64,000 nucleotides of DNA from Pontibacter liquoris (lineage in GTDB: Bacteria; Bacteroidota; Bacteroidia; Cytophagales; Hymenobacteraceae). Below, piece by piece: positions 45,781-53,787 of this stretch. The DNA is taken from contig NZ_JALEBG010000001.1 in assembly GCF_022758235.1 (NCBI RefSeq), positions 2,294,001 through 2,358,000 on the forward strand, read 5' to 3'. The translations under genes were made by a program, and so were the position numbers. The notes under the pieces are model-generated. The model saw only the letters and a list, made by a program, of their open reading frames with translations, made no database searches and was not told where the DNA came from. Position 1 is the first letter of the stretch; every line of letters begins with the position of its first letter.

Positions 45781-46905
45781 TCAAGTTTTGTATACCTTCT
45801 CCCAGGTTTGTAAGCAGGCTGTCCAACTAAGTTTATTAAAAATCACATTACTGTTTCTCTTTCCTATCTCTTCCCAATTATCATATTGGCTTAAAGCAGC
45901 CTTTATGTTCTCAGGTAGTTTGCCTTCACTGGTTCTAACAAGTTTCACTTCCCACAAATCATATAAATCATAAGGGAGCCAATCGCCCACAACTAGCAAT
46001 TTTCCAGCTGCTATCGATTCAGATAAGGAAGCTGAAAATGCATCTGAAACTTGAATATTAATGTCTATATCCGACGCGCATCTTAGAAGTGCTAATTCTT
46101 TCTCTTCTAATTTACTTTCAAAAACAGTATATGTCACACCGACATTATCAAGCTCAAGCCTTAATCTATTCTTGTATTCAGTATCTCCACCATAAGTAAG
46201 TGGTACAAATACATGTACATCTTCTTTTATCTCGCTTTTTAAGTTACCGATAGCTTCAATCAATTTAAGATGCTGTTGCAATGGACTTGCATTATACCCT
46301 ATACTTATTATTCTTTTTGAAAGCGGAATATTATACTTTGTTTTAAATTCAGCTATATCTCTTTCTGTTACACTATTTATTAGATCCAGTAATTTTAAGC
46401 CAAAGAAGGTTGATTGCGTCTTATGCTTGTATTCAGGAAATTCGTTTTCGAAGATTCTTTTAACACCTTCAACCATTGTTATGGAATCACTATACTTTAA
46501 TAGTTTTTGATAAGCCTTCTTTTGTTGATCTGATGCTCTTAAATAATCTGATCCCCAGAAAGTTGTTACTAAGCGACATCCCTGTTGCTTAATTTGCTTT
46601 GCATAAAATGCATATTCTTTGTGAACATAATGTACATTCACAATATCACCATGCTTAAATTCTTTGCTAATACATTTTTTGTTGATATAGGGGATAAAGA
46701 ATCTTCTAATGTATTTGATCTTTAGAACCCATTTTGCCCACCAGTAAGAATTTATAAATGTTGTATATCCTGTAACCGGATCATAAGTTTTTGAACTAAT
46801 AAAATCATAAACACGCACGCTATGACCTTCATGCTGTAAACGATGCACCAGTTCCAGAAATAAAGGATTTGTTACGGCAAGGTTGAATATGAATAGGATT
46901 CTCAA
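45781..46905 (-). CDS. GT4-like glycosyltransferase
   Basis: The 374-residue protein has a recognisable GT-B layout: ILFIFNLAVTNPLFLELVHRLQ at the start, VTTFWGSDYLRAS in the middle, ISIGYNASPLQQHL in the donor half and SDAFSASLSESIAAGKLLVVGDW as the donor-site block. The match to GT4 is weaker than for the other glycosyltransferases, mainly in the final block. The donor is unknown. Confidence 0.8.
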   Translation of the reverse strand: MRILFIFNLAVTNPLFLELVHRLQHEGHSVRVYDFISSKTYDPVTGYTTFINSYWWAKWVLKIKYIRRFFIPYINKKCISKEFKHGDIVNVHYVHKEYAFYAKQIKQQGCRLVTTFWGSDYLRASDQQKKAYQKLLKYSDSITMVEGVKRIFENEFPEYKHKTQSTFFGLKLLDLINSVTERDIAEFKTKYNIPLSKRIISIGYNASPLQQHLKLIEAIGNLKSEIKEDVHVFVPLTYGGDTEYKNRLRLELDNVGVTYTVFESKLEEKELALLRCASDIDINIQVSDAFSASLSESIAAGKLLVVGDWLPYDLYDLWEVKLVRTSEGKLPENIKAALSQYDNWEEIGKRNSNVIFNKLSWTACLQTWEKVYKT

Positions 46906-46950
46906 GGTTATGTTACAATTTTATATTACTTGTTTTATTATTTTCTTTAT

Positions 46951-46990
46951 TAGGCTTTATTAGGCTTTATTAGGCTTTATTAGGCTTTAT
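46951..46990. repeat. Four copies of the ten-base unit TAGGCTTTAT at the stop of the flippase gene
   Basis: Four perfect tandem units. The stop codon of the Wzx gene lies at 46970-46972, inside the repeat, so about half of the array is coding (Pro-Asn-Lys-Ala) and half is beyond the stop. Confidence 0.95.
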
Positions 46991-48403
46991 TACCTTAATT
47001 ATTTCTTTCAATAAATCCCTTTCTAAAAAGAATATCGTTAAAGCATATATGGGAATGCTTAGTACTATTTTAGATAGCAGACTTAATTCTAGATTCAGAT
47101 TAAAACTATTAACTAATAAACCTATAAGTATAATTAAGAGGCAGCCTAAAATTATCTTATACAACTGCTTCCAAATATCTAATAAACTTAAGTTTATAAT
47201 GTTGATTGCTACATTTAAAATTGGTATTGCACCTATAGTACCAATTAATAAATATGCAAATACTAAACCTTCCAATTCTCCTAAGTATAGCCCTAAGATC
47301 CAAGCAGGAATCAGAATAATGTTTAAGTATAGAGTAACTCTGAAAGCCTTACCAGCATTACCTGTAGCATTATAAATTACTCCATTTAAAGAAAGTACAG
47401 ATTGAGCCGCGCCCAAAATACTAAGCATCTTAATAATGGGAATTGCATCTCTCCATTTAGCTCCTAAAATCAGCAGTACAAATTCATCGGCTACAGTAAA
47501 CAGACCTACCATTAAAGGAAATGTGACTAGTGCAATGAACTTAATAACCTTTAAGTAATGAAATGCAATCTTCTCTTTATCACCCTGAATAACGGAGAAT
47601 GCAGGAAACAGCACTTTACTAAAAACACTGGTAACATTTGATATAGGCAACATCATTAGATTATAGCTCCTGGTATAAATACCTAGCGAAGCATTTCCTA
47701 AAAATTTACCGATCAGCAAATTGTCTAAGTTACGTGTTAAGTAACCAAGCATATTTGTTCCAACTATTCCGGAACCATAATTAAATAATCCACTTATCTC
47801 GCTCCACGAAAAGTAAAACAGAGGTCTCCATTTAGCTATTCTCCACACAAATATCAGGTTAATAACAGAAGAAATAATACCCTGAATTACCAGGCTCCAA
47901 ACTCCCCAATTATTATAGGCCATATAAAAAGCAACTCCATAACTTAGGAAAGTAGCTATCCAAGCAGCAACAATCTTAAGCTTAAAATCTATGTTTTTAC
48001 TTAAGAGGGTATTAGGTATTCCGGCAAGAGAATTGATTATTAAACTTAAAGTAACTACACGGGTCAGGATTATTAATTTTGGTTCATTATAAAATTCCGC
48101 GATAAACGGTGAAAGCACAAAAAATAAGAGGTACACAAACAAACCGATAGCCAGGTTAAACCAGAAAACACTGGATGTTTTTTTAACGGTTAAGTTTTGA
48201 TCATAAATGATAGCAGAGCTGAATCCAAAATCAACAAATAAGTTAGCAAAGCCTGAGAAAATAGTTATCATACCTACTAACCCATAAGCTTCCGGCCCCA
48301 GTAACCTTGCTAAATAGATCCCAAACCAAACGAAGATAAGTTGGGTTACTACCTGGTTAATTATATTCCATTTTAGGCCGCTTTTAACCTTAGCTTGTAG
48401 CAT
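46970..48403 (-). CDS. Wzx-type polysaccharide flippase (MATE/PST superfamily)
   Basis: The 477-residue protein has about 12-14 membrane helices and the start KSGLKWNIINQVVTQLIFVWFGIYLARLLGPEAYGLVGM, the typical Polysacc_synt start with the LGPEAYG segment. It flips undecaprenyl-linked repeat units across the inner membrane. It is A+T-rich. The C-terminal four codons are within the TAGGCTTTAT array, so copy-number changes should affect only the last residues and the 3-prime end. Confidence 0.93.
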   Translation of the reverse strand: MLQAKVKSGLKWNIINQVVTQLIFVWFGIYLARLLGPEAYGLVGMITIFSGFANLFVDFGFSSAIIYDQNLTVKKTSSVFWFNLAIGLFVYLLFFVLSPFIAEFYNEPKLIILTRVVTLSLIINSLAGIPNTLLSKNIDFKLKIVAAWIATFLSYGVAFYMAYNNWGVWSLVIQGIISSVINLIFVWRIAKWRPLFYFSWSEISGLFNYGSGIVGTNMLGYLTRNLDNLLIGKFLGNASLGIYTRSYNLMMLPISNVTSVFSKVLFPAFSVIQGDKEKIAFHYLKVIKFIALVTFPLMVGLFTVADEFVLLILGAKWRDAIPIIKMLSILGAAQSVLSLNGVIYNATGNAGKAFRVTLYLNIILIPAWILGLYLGELEGLVFAYLLIGTIGAIPILNVAINIINLSLLDIWKQLYKIILGCLLIILIGLLVNSFNLNLELSLLSKIVLSIPIYALTIFFLERDLLKEIIKVIKPNKA

Positions 48404-48517
48404 ATTAATTATAAAGACAGGAAGCTACAATAGCAAAAGTAGAAAAGTCTACTTTTATGATTACTCACGTTTAACTATACCTGTGTGCTTCTAAAAATAT
48501 TTATTGAAATTTGATTA

Positions 48518-49588
48518 TTACTTATCCATTAAACGTTTAACCGTTTTATCGTATTCCTGCCATTCGCCGGTATCCATCCAGGAGCCTTCGCTCACCGGGT
48601 ATACACCAATTTTACGATTCTCTTTTTTAAGATTACCAATCAGTTCCGTTATATGGAAGAAACCTTTCTCAGGTATCTCATTTATAAGATCAGCTTCTAA
48701 GATATACATCCCGGTATTGATCCAAACTGATTGATTAGGCTTCTCTCTTATTTCCAGAAGTTCTCCGTTATCACCTGTCTCAAGCGTACCATATGGTATC
48801 TGATAATGTTTAAGTGCTGCTATAATAGTTAGCTCGTTTTTATTATCTCTGTGGTACTTTAAGATGTCAGAGTAATCCTGATCAATTATAATGTCGCAAT
48901 TTGTAACAAAAAACGTTCTATCTATCTTACCTTTTAACAAACTCAAGCTACCTGCCGTGCCTCTTGGCTCATCTTCTTTGATAAACTGTATGTTGTAAGG
49001 AAGATTTAACTCTTTCAGGTAAAACTTGATCAGCGATGCTTTATAGTTTACTGATAAGAAAAAATCATTTACTCCATGACTGTTAAACCTGGAGAAAATT
49101 TCTTCCAGCATGGTACCGTCCCCAATCGGAATCAATGGCTTAGGCACCACATTAGTTAATGGTTTTAACCTGGTTCCAAAACCACCAGCCATTACCACTA
49201 CAGGTAAATCGAATTGAAAAGCAGGTTTAGGTTTAGCATCTTTAAAAATGTCTTCCCAAAAATGCACGTCTAATAAGTCTTTATCTTCATTTACAACAGG
49301 GCAAAACTCCATTCTAAACGAAAGCATTAATTTCTCAATAGTATGCATAGTATCATCCGGAGACGCTACCCGAATGTGCTCCCGCAGTATAGTTGATATC
49401 GGAGTATCCAGATCTATCTTTTTGATGATCGCTCTTTGTATATCGCCCGCACTTACAATGCTTATAAATTTTTCATTACTGACAATCAGTAAAAGCTTCT
49501 TGTCTAGTACGTCCATTTGTTTCAATGCATCCAGTATAGTTGCATTTGGCGAAATTATGCGCTCTTCAATTCTTTTTGAATAAATCAT
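48518..49588 (-). CDS. CBS-domain nucleotidyltransferase (PtmE-like)
   Basis: The 356-residue protein has two N-terminal CBS motifs (about 5-115) followed by a sugar-phosphate nucleotidyltransferase domain with VVMAGGFGTRLKPLTNVVPKPLIPIG (about 129-154), VTNCDIIID and the WINTGMYI block. In Campylobacter PtmE this fusion makes GDP-glucosamine for the legionaminic acid pathway. The next genes upstream are LegH-, LegC- and LegB-like, so a GDP-linked sugar is the likely product here. The CBS pair probably regulates the enzyme. Confidence 0.9.
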   Translation of the reverse strand: MIYSKRIEERIISPNATILDALKQMDVLDKKLLLIVSNEKFISIVSAGDIQRAIIKKIDLDTPISTILREHIRVASPDDTMHTIEKLMLSFRMEFCPVVNEDKDLLDVHFWEDIFKDAKPKPAFQFDLPVVVMAGGFGTRLKPLTNVVPKPLIPIGDGTMLEEIFSRFNSHGVNDFFLSVNYKASLIKFYLKELNLPYNIQFIKEDEPRGTAGSLSLLKGKIDRTFFVTNCDIIIDQDYSDILKYHRDNKNELTIIAALKHYQIPYGTLETGDNGELLEIREKPNQSVWINTGMYILEADLINEIPEKGFFHITELIGNLKKENRKIGVYPVSEGSWMDTGEWQEYDKTVKRLMDK

Positions 49589-49672
49589 TTACCTGTTAAT
49601 ATTCTTTACTGCAAAGCTTTTCACATCTTTATTTTGGGCTTTTGTAAGTAAGTATATACAAATACCTAAAAA

Positions 49673-50299
49673 CTATTTAATGCGCCTTGCAGGATTTCCG
49701 ACCCATGTCTGATTAGCTGCAACATCATTTATAACAACTGTTCCAGCACCTATAATTACACTATCTTCAATCTTAACGCCCTGCTTAACCACTGCATTCG
49801 CTCCAATAAAGCTACTTTTACCCACCATAACGTTACCTGCTAATACAGCTCCTGGCGCAATATGAGCGTAATCACCAATATTACATTCATGTTCCACAAT
49901 GGCTCCGGTATTTACAATAACACCTTTCCCAATCTGAGCCATAGGATTTATCATTGCGCCTGCAGAAATAAAACTACCATTACCTATTGCGGCGTAACCT
50001 GCAACTATTGCGGAGGGATGTATGATTGAAGTATTATTAAGTTTTCTCTCTGTCAGGTATTCAGTCAGTTTTTCCCTGATTACATTATCTCCTATACCTA
50101 TAAAAAAACTAGCATCGTAGGCCTTTATTTGTGTTAGAGTATTCTCATCTTTTTCATCCCCTAAGTATTTTAAATAAAATGGGTTGAATTTAGCTTCTGA
50201 TCTATCACAATATCCTATTAAATCTAAACCTAGTTTCTTAATTGCATCTGCTACTACATATGCATGCCCAGAATAACCTAATAGTATAATGCTCCCCAT
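49673..50299 (-). CDS. LegH/NeuD-like sugar N-acetyltransferase
   Basis: The 208-residue protein starts with IILLGYSGHAYVVADAI and ends in a hexapeptide-repeat helix with VEHECNIGDYAHIAPGAVL, where the His-Glu-Cys block is in the catalytic position, and finally WVGNPARRIK. It belongs with the PglD-like enzymes at 32-33.5 kb but is encoded two bases after the LegC-like gene, so it probably acetylates the 4-amino group that LegC creates. Confidence 0.88.
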   Translation of the reverse strand: MGSIILLGYSGHAYVVADAIKKLGLDLIGYCDRSEAKFNPFYLKYLGDEKDENTLTQIKAYDASFFIGIGDNVIREKLTEYLTERKLNNTSIIHPSAIVAGYAAIGNGSFISAGAMINPMAQIGKGVIVNTGAIVEHECNIGDYAHIAPGAVLAGNVMVGKSSFIGANAVVKQGVKIEDSVIIGAGTVVINDVAANQTWVGNPARRIK

Positions 50300-50301
50300 A
50301 G

Positions 50302-51459
50302 TTATATCCTGACACTGCTAGGTATATTCACAAGTCTCTCTTCTAACCAATTACTTATTGATAAATCACCTAGCTGGCAATCTTGGAACATTGGTAACTT
50401 ATGCATTAAAGTCCATACGGGCCTGGACATTACTCCATTAGCATTCAGTTCTGTTAAAAAGGCGTCACGCTCTTTCCTATCGTTTAATAGAACTGCGTTA
50501 AGCCAATAGTTTGCTTTGGCATCCGGCTCTTCTATTATATATTCTACTCCTTCTACCCCTTTAAAGAATTTTGTATAGTTTTCAGCCAGTTCTCGTTTAT
50601 TTTCCACAAAAGCATTTAATTGCTCCAGTTGCGCGCAGGCCAAAGCAGCATTAAGGTTTGGCATGCGGTAATTATACCCGATATAATCGTGGTTAAACTC
50701 CCAGGCATGAGGTGTTTTAGCCTGTGTTGTCAGGTGCTTCGCTAGCTTTGCAATACGCTCATCATTCGTTACAATGGCACCGCCTCCGCCGCAGGTAACA
50801 GTCTTATTCCCATTAAAACTAAAAGTGCCAAGCAACCCAAAACCTCCTGTATGTTTTCCCTTATAGTAACTCCCTAATGACTCAGCAGCATCTTCCACCA
50901 ATGGTATATTCCACTCCTGGCAGATGGCAGCAATGCGATCTACCTCACAAGGAAAACCAAAGCTATGCATCGGAACACAAGCAGCGATCCGATTACCAGT
51001 TTTCTTATTAAAAGTAGCCCCCTCTGCTTTCTGTCCAAACTCCTTTAAGAATGCCTCCAGTTTTTCAGCACTTAGGCCAAGTGTTTTCCTATCAACGTCC
51101 AGAAAAACAGGTTTTGCACCAATGTAACTTATGGCATTGGCAGTAGCAATGAAGGTAAGGTCCTGTGAGAGCACTTCATCACCTTGCGTAACACCAGCAA
51201 CAATAAGTGCCATATGCAGGGCTGCAGTACCATTAACAGTAGCAATAGCATACTTAGCTCCTGTAATATCCTGCATCATCTCCTCAAAGCGGTTTACATA
51301 AGCACCCACTGATGAAACGAAAGTTGAGTCGATGGCATCTGCTACATATCTCTTCTCATTTCCAACGAACCGGGGCTCATGTAAGGGAATAAAATCCTGA
51401 TTAGGGAAAAGAGATTTTATATGGTTTAAGATGTGGCTATACTTAGTAGTCTGCCCCAT
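50302..51459 (-). CDS. legC: LegC family aminotransferase
   Basis: The 385-residue PLP-dependent enzyme has Lys219 in FSFNGNKTVTCGGGGA, and the EDAAESLGS and IGYNYRMPNLNAAL blocks of the DegT family. The start FIPLHEPRFVGNEKRYV and the long insertion around residues 135-160 match LegC, which makes the 4-amino form of the GDP-4-keto-6-deoxy-GlcNAc produced by LegB. It is only distantly similar to the PglE-like enzyme at 31 kb. Confidence 0.93.
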   Translation of the reverse strand: MGQTTKYSHILNHIKSLFPNQDFIPLHEPRFVGNEKRYVADAIDSTFVSSVGAYVNRFEEMMQDITGAKYAIATVNGTAALHMALIVAGVTQGDEVLSQDLTFIATANAISYIGAKPVFLDVDRKTLGLSAEKLEAFLKEFGQKAEGATFNKKTGNRIAACVPMHSFGFPCEVDRIAAICQEWNIPLVEDAAESLGSYYKGKHTGGFGLLGTFSFNGNKTVTCGGGGAIVTNDERIAKLAKHLTTQAKTPHAWEFNHDYIGYNYRMPNLNAALACAQLEQLNAFVENKRELAENYTKFFKGVEGVEYIIEEPDAKANYWLNAVLLNDRKERDAFLTELNANGVMSRPVWTLMHKLPMFQDCQLGDLSISNWLEERLVNIPSSVRI

Positions 51460-51490
51460 AAATTAAGTCCTTAGAAGATTTACCTTAATT

Positions 51491-52492
51491 CTATATATTA
51501 TAAATATCAGCCTTGTATTGTCGCAGGTTCTCTTTGTTTCGGAACCACTCAATTGTTTCCGCAAGTCCCTCCTGTAGCGAATACTTCATCTCCCAATTTG
51601 TATGGCTCTTGATCTTACTGTTGGCTCCATATAAACGGAACACTTCGCTTTTCTCAGGCCTTAAACGAATATCATCCTGAATTATTCTTGCCTCTGGATT
51701 GATCTGGTTGATCAGGCTCTGAGCAAGATCTCCAACTGTTATCTCAGACTCGGTTGCGATGTTACAATCTTCACCTATAAGGCTATCTGACTTTGCAATT
51801 TCTACAAAACCATTCGCAGTATCCTTTACAAAAAGCAGGTCGCGCGTAGGAGTCAGATCTCCTAATTTTATTTCAGTTTTACCCTGCAGCAACTGTGTGA
51901 TAATAGTAGGTATAACGGCTCTGGCTGATTGCCGAGGACCATATGTATTGAATGGTCGTACTATAGTAAGTGGCAAGTTGAAGCTCCTGTAGAAGGATTC
52001 TGCGATGCAGTCTGCACCAATCTTTGAAGCTGAATAAGGAGATTGTGGCTGACGCGGGTGCTTCTCATCTATTGGAATGTACTGTGCGGTGCCATATACT
52101 TCTGAAGTGGATGTTACCAACACTCTCTCTACACCCAGATCTTTTGCTGCCTGAACGATATTTAAAGTACCTTTTACATTGGTATCAATATAACTATCCG
52201 GAGAGTGATAACTGAAAGGTATAGCTATCAGTGCTGCCAGGTGAAAGACTACATCTATATCCTTCATAGCAGTACGTACACCATTCGGATCCCTTATATC
52301 GCCAGAGAATATCTCTAGTTGTGAGAGTTTTTCTTTAGAAAAGTTATCTAACCAACCCCAACTATTGAAGGAATTATAGTATACAAAGGCTTTGACGATA
52401 CATCCTTCCTCTAAAAGACGTTCCACCAAATGACTTCCAATAAAACCATCAGCTCCGGTTACAAGTACTCTTTTACCTTTTAATTCAGCCAT
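51491..52492 (-). CDS. legB: NAD-dependent 4,6-dehydratase LegB
   Basis: The 333-residue SDR protein has VTGADGFIGSHLVE at the nucleotide-binding site, the YYNSFNSWGWLD motif characteristic of LegB/PtmB-like dehydratases, TSTSEVYGTA and the Tyr-x3-Lys of PYSASKIGAD. It converts the NDP-GlcNAc to the 4-keto-6-deoxy sugar. LegC follows downstream with a 31-base gap. It is slightly less A+T-rich than genes further left. Confidence 0.94.
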   Translation of the reverse strand: MAELKGKRVLVTGADGFIGSHLVERLLEEGCIVKAFVYYNSFNSWGWLDNFSKEKLSQLEIFSGDIRDPNGVRTAMKDIDVVFHLAALIAIPFSYHSPDSYIDTNVKGTLNIVQAAKDLGVERVLVTSTSEVYGTAQYIPIDEKHPRQPQSPYSASKIGADCIAESFYRSFNLPLTIVRPFNTYGPRQSARAVIPTIITQLLQGKTEIKLGDLTPTRDLLFVKDTANGFVEIAKSDSLIGEDCNIATESEITVGDLAQSLINQINPEARIIQDDIRLRPEKSEVFRLYGANSKIKSHTNWEMKYSLQEGLAETIEWFRNKENLRQYKADIYNI

Positions 52493-52509
52493 AAAAGTTA
52501 ATGTGATTT

Positions 52510-53514
52510 CTATCTATTAATAAAATTTGTGGCACTATTTGCCTTGTACCAGTTAAATGCTAAATCTAACCCATCTAAAACAGAAAATAAGGGTTTGTAA
52601 CCCAATACTCTATTCGCTTTCCCTATATCTGCAAGACTATGCCGAACATCGCCTTTTCTTTCTTCCCGGTACTCAGCAGGTATAGATACTCCGGCAATTT
52701 CATTAATTTTATTCCAAAGCTGATTTAAAGTTGTGCGCTCACCAAAAGCTATATTGACTACGTCATGCTTTGTGATAACCGAACTTAGCATTGCCTTTAT
52801 ATTTGCCTGCACAGCATTTTCAACAAATGTAAAGTCCCGGCTGGTTTCGCCGTCACCATTTATAAAAGGTGCTTCTCCATTCAATGCAGATTCTATAAAT
52901 AAAGGGATAGCTGCTGCATAAGGCCCTTTCGGGTTTTGTCTTGGCCCGAATACGTTAAAGTAGCGCAGGCCAATCGTATGAAAGTCGTAGGTTTTAGAGA
53001 ATACGCTTGCGTATAGCTCATTCACATATTTCGTAACCGCATAAGGAGAGAGGGGATTCCCAATTTCGTTTTCCACTTTAGGCAGGCCAGGGTGGTCGCC
53101 ATAGGTACTGGAACTGGCAGCATATACCATGCGCTTAATACCCGCATCGCGTGCCGATACCAACATATTCAGGAATCCACTTACGTTTACCTCATTGCTG
53201 GTAATGGGATCATTAATGGAACGCGGCACCGAACCCAGCGCTGCCTGGTGTGAAAGATAATCTATTCCTTCCAATGCTTTGCGGCATATCTCCAGATCCC
53301 GTATATCCCCCTCCAGCAGTTCAAAAGCAGGATTCGCTTTAAAAGCTTCTATATTCGCATGTGACCCCGTCGAGAAATTATCCAGCACCCGCACTTTGCC
53401 TGCACCATACTTCAGCAGGTATTCTACAATGTTAGAGCCTATAAAACCTGCACCCCCAGTTACAAGGAAGCTGTATTGGCTAAGGTTTTCGGTATGGTAT
53501 GGTGTTTCGTACAC
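52510..53514 (-). CDS. UDP-N-acetylglucosamine 4-epimerase (WbpP/TviC-like)
   Basis: The 334-residue SDR protein has VTGGAGFIGSNIVEYLL, HQAALGSVPRSINDP, AASSSTYGD and the Tyr-x3-Lys of YAVTKYVNE, followed by GLRYFNVFGPRQNP. The His-Gln-Ala-Ala-Leu-Gly-Ser-Val-Pro-Arg-Ser block is typical of the WbpP group that interconverts UDP-GlcNAc and UDP-GalNAc. The end has the LGYKPLFS motif. A stub of a sugar dehydrogenase lies upstream. Confidence 0.93.
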   Translation of the reverse strand: MYETPYHTENLSQYSFLVTGGAGFIGSNIVEYLLKYGAGKVRVLDNFSTGSHANIEAFKANPAFELLEGDIRDLEICRKALEGIDYLSHQAALGSVPRSINDPITSNEVNVSGFLNMLVSARDAGIKRMVYAASSSTYGDHPGLPKVENEIGNPLSPYAVTKYVNELYASVFSKTYDFHTIGLRYFNVFGPRQNPKGPYAAAIPLFIESALNGEAPFINGDGETSRDFTFVENAVQANIKAMLSSVITKHDVVNIAFGERTTLNQLWNKINEIAGVSIPAEYREERKGDVRHSLADIGKANRVLGYKPLFSVLDGLDLAFNWYKANSATNFINR

Positions 53515-53548
53515 AGCTTTGGGCTATTATAGATTTAATTATTAATAA

Positions 53549-53621
53549 GTCATTTCGACGCAAGTAGAAATCCATTGAAACATATTGTGATGCTTCATAT
53601 TTCTCCTTAAGTCGAAATGAC
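53549..53621. repeat. Inverted-repeat element with GTCATTTCGAC ends
   Basis: GTCATTTCGAC at 53549-53559 and its exact complement GTCGAAATGAC at 53611-53621 bracket 51 bases. It is non-coding and lies between the epimerase and the dehydrogenase stub. Confidence 0.85.
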
Positions 53622-53640
53622 ACCATTCTTTGTATTTATT

Positions 53641-53787
53641 TTATACTCTGGCGTCGGCTAATTCTTTTGGTAGGATGCTTTTTACATCGTAGATCACGGC
53701 TTTCTCTTTGCATAATTTGCTTAGATCAAGTTCCCTGAACGTGTCGAGTGAAACGGCCAGGATCACGGCATCACTACAAAGCACGTG
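53641..53787 (-). pseudogene. C-terminal stub of a nucleotide-sugar (UDP-HexNAc) dehydrogenase
   Basis: On the minus strand, right after the stop of the Wzc gene, an open frame reads DAVILAVSLDTFRELDLSKL, then CKEKAVIYDVKSILPKEL and ADARV before TAA. This is the end of the NAD-linked UDP-GlcNAc/ManNAc 6-dehydrogenases (WbpA/WbpO/TviB group). It has only about 48 codons, no start and no catalytic part. The border to Wzc is abrupt. Most of the gene has been deleted. Confidence 0.78.

Noticed and set aside
48518..52492. A complete legionaminic acid pathway
   Set aside because: LegB, LegC, LegH-like and PtmE-like genes are present, but the hydrolysing epimerase, the synthase and the CMP-transferase are not. 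The WecB here is the non-hydrolysing type.
52591..52603. GGGTTTGTAACCC, a fifth TTTGTAA-core palindrome
   Set aside because: It lies inside the epimerase gene and encodes its conserved Gly-Tyr-Lys-Pro motif, so chance or protein constraint explains it.
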